NCBI RefSeq assembly: GCF_000015825.1
Contig: NC_009051.1
Span: 862,695-926,694 of the forward strand
Length of the DNA stretch: 64,000 nucleotides
Origin: Methanoculleus marisnigri JR1
GTDB lineage: Archaea > Halobacteriota > Methanomicrobia > Methanomicrobiales > Methanoculleaceae
Direction: 5' to 3'
Positions 34,305-41,977 of the stretch are shown one piece after another. Numbering within the stretch: the first letter of the stretch is position 1; every line of letters begins with the position of its first letter. A program made the translations under genes and the position numbers. The notes beneath the pieces are model-generated. The model was given only the letters and a program-made list of their open reading frames with translations. It was not told the origin of the DNA and ran no database searches.

Positions 34305-35165
34305 GCGCCCGGCAGGAGTTGGAGAAAATGCGCAGCATTTTCGACCGGCGACTGGTGTTTCCGACAAGCGCCCGGCAGGAGCTGGAGAGAGTGCGGAGCA
34401 TTTTCGACCGGCGACTGGTGTTTCCAACAAGCACCCAGCAGGAGCTGGAGAAAATGCGCAGCATTTTCGACCGGCGACTGGTGTTTCCGACAAGCGCCCG
34501 GCAGGAGCTGGAGAGAGTGCGGAGCATTTTCGACCGGCGACTGGTGTTTCCGACAAGCGCCCAGCAGGAGCTGGAGAAAATGCGGAGCATTTTCGACCGG
34601 CGACTGGTGTTTCCGACAAGCGCCCAGCAGGAGTTGGAGAAAATGCGCAGCATTTTCGACCGGCGACTGGTGTTTCCAACAAGCGCCCAGCAGGAGCTGG
34701 AGAAAATGCGCAGCATTTTCGACCGACGACTGGTGTTTCCAACAAGCGCCCAGCAGGAGTTGGAGAAAATGCGCAGCATTTTCGACCGACGACTGGTGTT
34801 TCCGACAAGCGCCCAGCAGGAGCTGGAGAAAATGCGGAGCATTTTCGACCGGCGACTGGTGTTTCCAACAAGCGCCCAGCAGGAGTTGGAGAAAATGCGG
34901 AGCATTTTCGACCGGCGACTGGTGTTTCCGACAAGCGCCCAGCAGGAGCTGGAGAAAATGCGCAGCATTTTCGACCGGCGACTGGTGTTTCCGACAAGCG
35001 CCCGGCAGGAGTTGGAGAAAATGCGCAGCATTTTCGACCGGCGACTGGTGTTTCCGACAAGCGCCCAGCAGGAGCTGGAGAAAATGCGCAGCATTTTCGA
35101 CCGGCGACTGGTGTTTCCAATAAGCGCCCAGCAGGAGCTGGAGAACATGCGGAGTTTTCGACCGG
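34305..35165 (+). repeat. 63-bp tandem array, about 13.7 units
   Basis: Near-identical 63-base units follow the hydrolase stop codon without a gap. Repeats of GACTGGTGTTTCC recur every 63 bases from 34351 onwards. Differences are single bases at about eight fixed sites. Each unit holds a perfect inverted repeat, GAAAATGC-GCA-GCATTTTC or the same with a GGA loop. Since 63 is a multiple of three, frames on both strands stay open, but none has a credible start signal; the 21-residue plus-strand frame (QELEKMRSIFDRRLVFPTSA) has the most silent changes. The array fills the gap between two convergent genes. Confidence 0.95.
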
Positions 35166-35191
35166 ACGCTCGGGTGATCTCCACTACCCGG

Positions 35192-35968
35192 TCATTTTTT
35201 AGGTGAATACAGTCTGTCGCTCCGCTCGATCTTCTTCATCACCTTCTCCCAGGACCCCGTGATGAGGAAACTCTCCTCCATGAAGCCGACCACCTTTGTA
35301 AACTTCTTCATGGGGAAGGCCATCGTCAGGACGTCCGGCGGGACGCAGGGCCGTGCCGAGGGGTCGAACATCCCGAGCACCGCTCGTGGATTCTCGTTCT
35401 GCTGCTCGAGCCACGGGAAGTAAAAGACCGAGCTGCACCCGGCGCCGAAGGGAGAGATGACGCCGTTCGGGTCGGCCCGGTCGAAGTTTGCAAGCGTGAA
35501 GAGACCGGAGAGCACCTCCGGCCGGGCGAAGAAGACGACGGCGTCCGGGTTGTCGGCCTCCGTGAGGTTGTCCCAGCGCTTGAAGACGATCTCCTTGCCC
35601 TTCGTCGGAATCCGGGTGGTCCCCCGGTCGAGTTCGTCCACGATCTCCGGCGTCTGCTTGTAGCGCTCCCCCTCCATCTCGCCGGGCTTTCCGTAGGAGA
35701 GGAAGTAGCGGAAGTCGGGGAACCGTTCGGCGTCGTAGCCGAGGTAGAACCTCCCCCCGCGGCACCCGATGGAGTCTTCTGAGAAGGCGAGGCTTTTGCC
35801 GTTCCGTACCTTCGTAAGGTCGCAGACGAAGCACCTCCAGCCTTTCGGGGCGGGGGCCTCCTCCACCCCGTCGGTCGGACCCCCGACCTCGAAGGCGATC
35901 GGGAGGTCCGTCCCCGGGAAGTAGTTCTCGTGGAGCCGGATGTAGGCGTCGCGCAGTGCTGTGTCCAT
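35192..35968 (-). CDS. DUF169 family protein
   Basis: A 258-residue cytoplasmic protein of the DUF169 family, common in methanogens and anaerobic bacteria and of unknown function. Typical elements are an N-terminal helix, CFVCDLTKVRNGKSLAFSE, a CRGG motif (about residues 69-72) and the Gly/Cys-rich GAGCSSVFYFP near residue 175. Several conserved cysteines could bind a cofactor. An AATATTAATC box on the minus strand at about 35993-36002 lies about 25-34 bases before the ATG, so the message is leaderless or nearly so. Confidence 0.8.
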   Translation of the reverse strand: MDTALRDAYIRLHENYFPGTDLPIAFEVGGPTDGVEEAPAPKGWRCFVCDLTKVRNGKSLAFSEDSIGCRGGRFYLGYDAERFPDFRYFLSYGKPGEMEGERYKQTPEIVDELDRGTTRIPTKGKEIVFKRWDNLTEADNPDAVVFFARPEVLSGLFTLANFDRADPNGVISPFGAGCSSVFYFPWLEQQNENPRAVLGMFDPSARPCVPPDVLTMAFPMKKFTKVVGFMEESFLITGSWEKVMKKIERSDRLYSPKK

Positions 35969-36145
35969 ATGGCCCTGTTCCGGGGCACCGGGGATTAATA
36001 TTCTGATCCGTCTCCCGGTCGGGGAGCATACAGCCGGCGGCCTGTCACCATCCGGTCAGGGAAGTGGGGTGTGGCCAGGGCGCTATCCGGCTGCGGGGAA
36101 CCGCACACGAGCCGGATCGGCGGGAAAGATCGAAATGTATATATT

Positions 36146-36165
36146 GTCAACCTTCGACTGTTGAC
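36146..36165. promoter_or_regulatory. Likely autoregulatory operator of the HTH gene
   Basis: GTCAAC, an 8-base spacer, and GTTGAC form a perfect inverted repeat between the TATA box (ATGTATATATTG, 36135-36146) and the ATG at 36168. A dimeric helix-turn-helix protein bound here would cover the transcription start. Confidence 0.55.
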
Positions 36166-36167
36166 GC

Positions 36168-36614
36168 ATGCCTCTCCCCTTAAACGACAGGCAGTTTGCG
36201 TTCTGGAAACTCCGCCGCGGCGGTCTTGTAAACATCCAGATCGCGGACCGCTTCCGCATATCCCGCCAGGCGGTCTCGAAGGCGCTGCTTGCCATGGACC
36301 GCAAGGTCGAAGAGACGCTTCTCGAGATGGCGCAGGCGAACCAGATCGAGGTCGAGCGCCTGAACGCGGAAAAAGGCGTCCTCTTCGGCCGTTCCGTCCC
36401 CTTCAATGCGGCTGCGATCGTCTTCGTCTCGGCAGACCACGGGGTGCAGGTCTGGTACGAGCACGAGGGCGACTGCGGCACATGCCCCCGGTACGCCCGG
36501 TGCATCGAGCTCCTCTGGGGCTACGCGGACGAACTGGGGATCACGCTTGAAAAGACCGACGATCCGACACGGTTGGCCGACGAACTCTTTGCGAAACTCC
36601 GGGAGATGATATGA
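36168..36614 (+). CDS. Helix-turn-helix regulator with C-terminal cysteine cluster (Tfx-like)
   Basis: A 148-residue protein. The N-terminal helix-turn-helix spans about residues 6-50 (RQFAFWKLRRGGLVNIQIADRF, then ISRQAVSKAL), similar to archaeal Tfx-type activators. A coiled-coil stretch follows, then a beta-rich part with CGTCPRYARC near residues 103-112, a possible zinc or iron site for sensing. It is the first gene of a five-gene operon; its stop overlaps the next start as ATGA. A TATA box and a perfect inverted repeat just upstream suggest that it controls its own operon. Confidence 0.8.
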   Translation: MPLPLNDRQFAFWKLRRGGLVNIQIADRFRISRQAVSKALLAMDRKVEETLLEMAQANQIEVERLNAEKGVLFGRSVPFNAAAIVFVSADHGVQVWYEHEGDCGTCPRYARCIELLWGYADELGITLEKTDDPTRLADELFAKLREMI

Positions 36615-37216
36615 TGCCTCTTATGGAGACGATACGCGCATACCTGGGCTGGTGCCCCCTGCAGGCGTCGATGCGGGCGGATCTCAAGGTACGGTCGACG
36701 ACGGCCGTAGCGGCGGGCGGGCGTGACTGCGTCCCCCGGACCGAGCCCGGGTGGTGGCGACTCCACCACAACCAGCTGCTGGTCGCGGCAATAGCCTTCT
36801 CGGCGGCGACAGCGGCGCTCGTTATCCTGTTCGAGGATGCTTCAGGGCACCTTGCCATGTGGACGGGTCTTGCCGTCGGGGTAGGAGCGCTCCTCGGCTC
36901 TCTGCTCAGTTACCGCTCCCGGTATGCGCGGGTTGCCGCCGGCGAGTTCCACAGGGACAACATGACCCGGAGACAGCGCATTGTCCAGTACCTGAGGGTG
37001 CCGGTGGCCTCCGTTCTCCTCGCCGCCGGTATGGCGTATTTTGTTCTGGGCGGGATGTTCGACCGGATTCTCGGGCTCATGCTGGGCATGTGTCTCATCT
37101 GCTGGATCTGGTACGGCCTCACGATCCTCTGGGAGCGCCGGTACAAGGCGATCATGATCGCGGAGTGGGGGTCGGTGTATACCCTGGATACGGCAACGGA
37201 GGGTGAACGCGTATGA
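36611..37216 (+). CDS. DUF1673 family membrane protein 1
   Basis: A 201-residue protein. The N-terminus reads ETIRAYLGWCPLQA, a diverged form of the tag shared by the next three genes. After a soluble stretch to about residue 55 there are four membrane helices in two pairs (about 56-75, 80-98, 127-145 and 148-168). DUF1673 proteins are known mainly from methanogens and have no known function. It overlaps both neighbours by ATGA and is therefore coupled to the HTH regulator and to the next paralogue. Confidence 0.75.
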   Translation: MMPLMETIRAYLGWCPLQASMRADLKVRSTTAVAAGGRDCVPRTEPGWWRLHHNQLLVAAIAFSAATAALVILFEDASGHLAMWTGLAVGVGALLGSLLSYRSRYARVAAGEFHRDNMTRRQRIVQYLRVPVASVLLAAGMAYFVLGGMFDRILGLMLGMCLICWIWYGLTILWERRYKAIMIAEWGSVYTLDTATEGERV

Positions 37217-37905
37217 TGAAGTTCTCCGAGACGATACGGAGATGGATGGGCTGGTGCCCGAACGCGGCAATGGTCAGCACCAGCCGGCGGCAGTATGCCG
37301 CTCCTGACGGCGAGGTCGGTATGGCGAGAGAAGGCAACCGGGATGTGGTGGAGGGCGCCCTTGTGGACTACGGCCCGATCGGAACTCCGGGAAAGCTCTT
37401 CATTCTGCCTGTTGCCGCCGCTCTCCTCATTGGATGCCTCTTCGTTATGGCACCTGCTGTGGGCCTTTTTGTGCTGGTCATCATACTGGCTTACTCCGGT
37501 ATGGAGATCTATGGAGTCATGCGAAGAGCCCGTGTCGAGGTCACCCCGGACACGATTACCATCACGCGACCGCTCTTTCGGCCCATCGTCATCCCGAAGG
37601 ACGCCGTCGTGAAAGTGGAAGTGAAGGAGAACAAACTCCCCATCCCTTACTGGCTCCTTATGGGGGCACTGGCGATGATCTTCCTATCGGCGGCCGGCGG
37701 TATATACTATGGACTCTCAAATCCGACCTCCATGCGGTTTATCTCCGGGCTTGGCGCTGCGATCTTCTTCCCCGTGATCTTCTACCGCACCTACGTGAGG
37801 ACACATTACCCGCAAATCCTGACGATAACGACGGAGAAGAAGATCGCCGCAATCTACACCGGTGACCCCGAACGGATGGCCCGAACGCTGGGGGTGGCCG
37901 GATGA
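37213..37905 (+). CDS. DUF1673 family membrane protein 2
   Basis: A 230-residue paralogue starting MMKFSETIRRWMGWCPNAA. Two membrane helices lie at about residues 57-95, followed by a soluble beta domain resembling a bacterial PH-like fold (VTPDTITITRPLFRPIVIP, VVKVEVKENKLPIP). Two more helices follow at about 142-180, then the short tail TGDPERMARTLG. The same tail occurs in paralogue 4. ATGA overlaps at both ends. Confidence 0.75.
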   Translation: MMKFSETIRRWMGWCPNAAMVSTSRRQYAAPDGEVGMAREGNRDVVEGALVDYGPIGTPGKLFILPVAAALLIGCLFVMAPAVGLFVLVIILAYSGMEIYGVMRRARVEVTPDTITITRPLFRPIVIPKDAVVKVEVKENKLPIPYWLLMGALAMIFLSAAGGIYYGLSNPTSMRFISGLGAAIFFPVIFYRTYVRTHYPQILTITTEKKIAAIYTGDPERMARTLGVAG

Positions 37906-38381
37906 CGGTCTTTATGGAGTATCTCAGGAAGAAACTCGGCTGGTGCCCGAACGCCGACGCCGTCAGGCCCGTCCGGCGCACGAGCGCGGAAGCGGGCTAC
38001 GGGGATGCGTGGCAGGGAAAGAAGCCGGAGCCAGACCCCGGCCCGGAGCCCGCCGGCACCGCAGGCGGCGATCGGAGCGGCTACCAGGACAACATGCTGC
38101 TGATCCTCATTGCCCTGGCCTGGCTCCTCCCGGTCGTGTACGACCGTGAGTTCCTCCCGATCCTCATCCTCCTCTCCGCCGTCGCCGTATATTATGACGC
38201 GCAGAGCATCCGTGCCGGGGAAAAATTCGAGAAGGAGACGCTGTTTGGCGATATCGTCACCTGGCAGCCGCTGACCTGGGGAGCAGCGACGCTTGTCGGC
38301 GGGATCATCATCATGGCGATCTACCTCTTCCACCGGAAAGAGATCTACCGCGCAAACTTCGCCGGGGAGGCATCCGCATGA
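37902..38381 (+). CDS. DUF1673 family membrane protein 3 (short)
   Basis: A 159-residue paralogue starting MTVFMEYLRKKLGWCPNAD. A Pro/Gly-rich linker of about 45 residues follows the tag. Two membrane helices lie at about 65-95 and one at about 128-146. It lacks the PH-like beta domain and the DPER tail of paralogues 2 and 4, so it is either a shortened member or a partner subunit. ATGA overlaps at both ends keep it coupled to its neighbours. Confidence 0.7.
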   Translation: MTVFMEYLRKKLGWCPNADAVRPVRRTSAEAGYGDAWQGKKPEPDPGPEPAGTAGGDRSGYQDNMLLILIALAWLLPVVYDREFLPILILLSAVAVYYDAQSIRAGEKFEKETLFGDIVTWQPLTWGAATLVGGIIIMAIYLFHRKEIYRANFAGEASA

Positions 38382-39124
38382 CGCTGAAACTCGCTGAAGC
38401 GATACGCCGGTGGATGGGCTGGTGCCCGAACGCGGCAGCGGCCGGCACCGGTCGGCGGCGGTACGCCGCGCCGGTCGGCGAGGTCGGGTTCGGGACGGCG
38501 GCGGCCGGCAGCCGGGAGGTGGTGGAGGACGTGTTCGTGGAGTACACCAGTCCTCGCTTCTTTGTGCTGATGCCGTTTGCCGTCCTCGTTTTCCTCCTCC
38601 TCTTCGTGATATCCGTCCTGATCCCCTCCCTGTGGCCAGGGCTCATCTTTACCTTCCTGGCCGTTTCCCTTCTGGCGTGGGCCGCATGGCGCATCTACCT
38701 CGATCCCTACCGAACCATGATAGAATTCTCCGGGAATTCCGTCATCGTCCGGAGATCGCATACCCGGCCCCTCGTCTTTGGAATGGATACGATCAGGTCG
38801 GTCGAGGTGAAACGACCCTACCTCTCTATACCCCGCTGGGCGTCCGCGCTGCTCCTGGTACTCATGACTGCAGCGATATTCTTTGCCGGCGTAGGGAACT
38901 GGTTGATGCGCTATCCTGGCGACTCGGTCGCTGATCCCTATCTTGGCTTTCAGGTTCTTCTGGCGGTCGGCTGGATGGCATTCATGCTGGAGTTGCTCTA
39001 TCGTGCCCTGGCCGGTCTGCGGTATCCCGGCCGCGTCTGGGTGAGGCTGGAGCCCGCCGGGTTCCTCCAGATCTATGCGGACGACCCGGAGAGGGTTGCA
39101 GCGCTGCTCGGTTCCCCACGATGA
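38378..39124 (+). CDS. DUF1673 family membrane protein 4
   Basis: A 248-residue paralogue starting MTLKLAEAIRRWMGWCPNAA. The layout matches paralogue 2: two helices at about 60-107, a PH-like beta segment (SVIVRRSHTRPLVFGMDTIRSVEVK), two more helices at about 155-210, and the tail YADDPERVAALLG. It is the last gene of the operon; the next gene starts about 100 bases on. The close match to paralogue 2 points to gene duplication within the operon. Confidence 0.75.
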   Translation: MTLKLAEAIRRWMGWCPNAAAAGTGRRRYAAPVGEVGFGTAAAGSREVVEDVFVEYTSPRFFVLMPFAVLVFLLLFVISVLIPSLWPGLIFTFLAVSLLAWAAWRIYLDPYRTMIEFSGNSVIVRRSHTRPLVFGMDTIRSVEVKRPYLSIPRWASALLLVLMTAAIFFAGVGNWLMRYPGDSVADPYLGFQVLLAVGWMAFMLELLYRALAGLRYPGRVWVRLEPAGFLQIYADDPERVAALLGSPR

Positions 39125-39220
39125 CGGGGCATACCTTTTGAGGAGAACCGTCCAACATACAGAACGGTAAGATTCAATGAGCCCCCCGTATCGCAGACCC
39201 CACCCGACGGAGCAGCCGGC

Positions 39221-40030
39221 ATGACCAGCAGTGCCCACCTTTCTTCCCCGCCGCTCGTCGAGTTCCGAAACGTCAGCGTCGTCCGGGACGGCCACAGACT
39301 CCTTGATGCGGTATCGCTCACGATCCGCGAGGGGGAGCATATCGCCATCCTCGGCCCGAACGGTGCCGGGAAGTCGTCGCTCATCCGGGCGATCACCCGC
39401 GAGTACTACCCCTCCTCGCCGGGCGGGGACGTCACGTTCCGGTTCCGGGGGCAGAACCGGTGGGACGCCTTCGATCTCCGGTCCCACATCGGGCTTGTCT
39501 CCGGCGACCTCCAGCAGACCTTCACCCGGAGCATATCGGGCCGCGAGGTCGTGCTCTCGGGGTTCTTCTCGAGCATCGGGCTCTTCCTCTCCCACGAGGT
39601 GACGGACGCGATGGAGCAGAAGACCGACGAGATCCTCGAGTTCCTCGAGGTCGCGCACCTCGCCGACCGCCCGATGACGGAGATCTCCTCTGGCGAGGCA
39701 CGCAGGCTCCTGATCGGGCGGGCGCTTGTCCACGACCCCGGCACCCTCGTCCTCGACGAGCCCACGAACAGCCTTGATCTGCACGCGCTCCACACCTTCC
39801 GTAAGACCCTCCGGAAGATCGCCCAATCAGGCACCGGCATCATCCTGGTGACCCACAACCTCCCCGATATCATTCCCGAGATCTCCCGGGTCGTCCTGAT
39901 GCGGGACGGCGCCGTCCGGATGGACGGCGAAAAGGCGGAAGTCCTGACCGACGGGGCCGTCGGCGACCTCTTCCGCGTCCCGGTCCGCGTCCGGGAGGAG
40001 GACGGCTACTACTACGCGACGGGCTACTGA
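39221..40030 (+). CDS. ABC transporter-type ATPase (ModF-like)
   Basis: A 269-residue stand-alone ATPase. Walker A is GPNGAGKSS (near residue 46), the signature is SSGEARRLLIGRAL in place of LSGGQ, Walker B is TLVLDEP with the catalytic Glu, and the switch is LVTHN. No permease gene is adjacent. The sequence resembles the ModF/YlmA-like group linked to molybdate or repair functions, but the role is unknown. The start at 39221 overlaps the stop of a 15-codon frame (39178-39225) as ATGA. Confidence 0.82.
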   Translation: MTSSAHLSSPPLVEFRNVSVVRDGHRLLDAVSLTIREGEHIAILGPNGAGKSSLIRAITREYYPSSPGGDVTFRFRGQNRWDAFDLRSHIGLVSGDLQQTFTRSISGREVVLSGFFSSIGLFLSHEVTDAMEQKTDEILEFLEVAHLADRPMTEISSGEARRLLIGRALVHDPGTLVLDEPTNSLDLHALHTFRKTLRKIAQSGTGIILVTHNLPDIIPEISRVVLMRDGAVRMDGEKAEVLTDGAVGDLFRVPVRVREEDGYYYATGY

Positions 40031-40147
40031 AAGACCCCCTGAAACCTCATTTTTCCAATCGACACAACGCTTAAGGCCGGTGACGATCTCTCCCGCCGCC
40101 TATACCCCGGCACCAACGTGTGGGGGAATCCGAGAGGAGAGAGAAAC

Positions 40148-41164
40148 ATGGTCGAGATTGGCTACAAACTCTTCACCGAGTCGCACAGTGCGCCCGAACT
40201 GGTGAAGAACGCAAGACTGGCCGAGGATGCCGGGTTCTCGTTTCTGAGCATCAGCGATCACTACCTCCCGTGGATCTCGAACCACGGGCGCGCCGGGTTT
40301 GCCTGGTGCACCATCGGCGGGGTATCGCAGGCCACCTCGCGGGTCAGGGTCTCCACCGGCGTGACCTGCCCGCTGATACGTTACCACCCGGCGATCGTCG
40401 CGCAGGCCGCCGCAACCGCCGCCACGATGATGCCGGGGAGGTTCGAACTCGGGCTCGGGACGGGCGAGAGCCTGAACGAACACGTCGTCAGCGGCGTTTT
40501 TCCGACATCCGAGCCGGTGCGGCTCGATATGCTCCGGGAAGCGGTGAAGATCATCCGGCTGCTCTGGAGGGGCGGGATGCAGGACTACTCCGGCGTCTAC
40601 TACACCCTCGATAACGCGCAGATCTACGAACTGCCGCGGGAACTCCCCCAGATCCGCATCTCGGCGGAAGGGCCGATCTCGGCAGAGGTGGCCGGCGAGA
40701 TCGGTGACGCGCTCATCCACTTCGAGCAGAAGCCCGAGGAGGTCATCGAGACGTTCCGCGCTTCAGGCGGCGAGGGCAAATCGTGCATGATCGAGACCGT
40801 GGTCTGCTATGGCCGAAGCGTTGAGGAGGCGAAGCGCACGGCATACGAGTGGTTCCCCGTGGCAGCGAACAAGGGGGAGCTGAACTGGATCGTCCCCACC
40901 CCGACGCACTTCGAGCAGTTGCAGCAGATGGTGACACCGAACGATGTTGCAAAGAACGTCCTCTGCGGCCCCGACCCGCAGAAGATCATAGAGAAGGTGG
41001 GCAAATTCGTCGATATGGGTTACGACAGCATCCTGCTTCACCAGGTCGGCCCGGAGCAGAAAGAGTTCATCAACCTCGCGCACGACGTCATCCTGCCCGA
41101 GTTCGGGATCAAGCCCCCGCGGCCTGAGTCCGGGGGCAGGATGGTACCCGGCCCTGCGCGGTGA
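40148..41164 (+). CDS. LLM-class F420-dependent oxidoreductase (G6PDH/Mer-like)
   Basis: A 338-residue TIM-barrel enzyme of the luciferase-like monooxygenase superfamily. It shows the F420 branch features SISDHYLPW (35-43), the non-prolyl turn near STGVTCP and the phosphate-binding LGLGTGESLNEHVV. Closest types are F420-dependent glucose-6-phosphate dehydrogenase and methylene-H4MPT reductase; the exact substrate is open. The ATG at 40148 has GAGGAGAGAG just upstream, and CGCTTAAGG at about 40067 is a weak TATA candidate. The gene stands alone. Confidence 0.85.
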   Translation: MVEIGYKLFTESHSAPELVKNARLAEDAGFSFLSISDHYLPWISNHGRAGFAWCTIGGVSQATSRVRVSTGVTCPLIRYHPAIVAQAAATAATMMPGRFELGLGTGESLNEHVVSGVFPTSEPVRLDMLREAVKIIRLLWRGGMQDYSGVYYTLDNAQIYELPRELPQIRISAEGPISAEVAGEIGDALIHFEQKPEEVIETFRASGGEGKSCMIETVVCYGRSVEEAKRTAYEWFPVAANKGELNWIVPTPTHFEQLQQMVTPNDVAKNVLCGPDPQKIIEKVGKFVDMGYDSILLHQVGPEQKEFINLAHDVILPEFGIKPPRPESGGRMVPGPAR

Positions 41165-41507
41165 GCCGGAGGCCGGTGAATCTTTTTTACGGTCGCTGCC
41201 ATGTCCAGGGCCAGGCAGTGCTACCGGCGTGCCCTTTCTCCGAGGTATCACCCGATGATCGCACCGACTGCGGTGCCCGCAACCCCGCCGGGCAGCCCGG
41301 CACGCATCAGTCCCGCGTTCATCCCGAGCGCCGCTCCGACTCCGGCAGACCCACCTGCAACATCTGGCATTCCTATCCGGTCTGCCCCTCCGGATTCGAT
41401 GCCCTCGTCTGTGATGATGAGGTGAGGATGCCCTCTGCAGGGGCCTCCATCACCCATACCATTTTAAGCAGAAGCGATGATTCCGGGATCAACAGGAGGA
41501 AAGAACT
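41165..41507. other. Intergenic gap with a weak small frame
   Basis: A T6 run at 41183-41188 may end the LLM gene. A minus-strand small frame (41248-41457) is listed separately. CATTTTAAGC at about 41459-41468 is a probable TATA box for the gene at 41508 and is also readable on the other strand. Confidence 0.5.
41248..41457 (-). CDS. Possible small Gly-zipper peptide or gene remnant
   Basis: A 69-residue frame starts at an ATG about 10 bases after a minus-strand TTAAAATGG. The first 30 residues look ordinary; the rest is Gly/Ala-rich with spaced glycines (GVGAALGMNAGLMRAG, LPGGVAGTAVGAIIG), as in glycine-zipper helices of small membrane-active peptides. Third-base GC is high mainly in the second half. 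It has no good ribosome binding site and could be chance or a decayed gene end. Confidence 0.25.
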   Translation of the reverse strand: MGDGGPCRGHPHLIITDEGIESGGADRIGMPDVAGGSAGVGAALGMNAGLMRAGLPGGVAGTAVGAIIG

Positions 41508-41927
41508 GTGGTATCAAAACTGATGGACTACTTCAACAAACAGCCGAGGATTGGTCTTCTCAGCAGCGCAAACAAAGAGGGAAAGGTCGATGCGGCAATC
41601 TTCGGCTCGCCGATGATGCTCGACGAGAAGACCGTCGTCATGGGGCTCGGGGAGAACCGCACGTTTGAATACCTGCAGGAGAACCCGAACGCCGTCTACA
41701 CGATCGTGGAGCAGGGAGAGACGATCATGGACTGGAAAGGGCTCCGGGTCTACCTGAAGATGAAGGAGTATGCAACTTCCGGGGAGACGCTGGAGACCTA
41801 CAAGAAACAGGTCGCCAAGGTCGCGGGTGAGGATGCGGCGGCGATGATCCACGCCACGGTGACGTTCGAGGTCACTGAAATCCGCCCCCTCATTGATATG
41901 GGCCAGGGCTGGGAGAAGTCTATCTGA
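41508..41927 (+). CDS. Pyridoxamine 5'-phosphate oxidase-like FMN-binding protein
   Basis: A 139-residue split-barrel protein related to the one at 11447-11875. Key parts are RIGLLSSANKEGKVDAAIF (strand pair), VVMGLGENRTFEYLQENP (flavin phosphate loop) and a conserved C-terminus. It probably binds FMN or F420 and may reduce small molecules. The GTG start at 41508 is supported by AGGAGGA 6 bases upstream. It is followed after 50 bases by an SDR gene on the same strand, possibly one transcript. Confidence 0.82.
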   Translation: MVSKLMDYFNKQPRIGLLSSANKEGKVDAAIFGSPMMLDEKTVVMGLGENRTFEYLQENPNAVYTIVEQGETIMDWKGLRVYLKMKEYATSGETLETYKKQVAKVAGEDAAAMIHATVTFEVTEIRPLIDMGQGWEKSI

Positions 41928-41977
41928 CCTCTCTGCCGGGGGGCCGTGCCCCTCCGCGTAACCTCAAGGTGCTTCTC

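Noticed and set aside
34305-35165. CRISPR array
   Set aside because: The units are repeated throughout without unique spacers, and no cas genes are present.
34279-35206. Open frames through the tandem array on both strands, read as 21-residue repeat proteins
   Set aside because: The unit length of 63 keeps all frames open automatically; none has a proper promoter or ribosome binding site, and some run antisense into the hydrolase gene.
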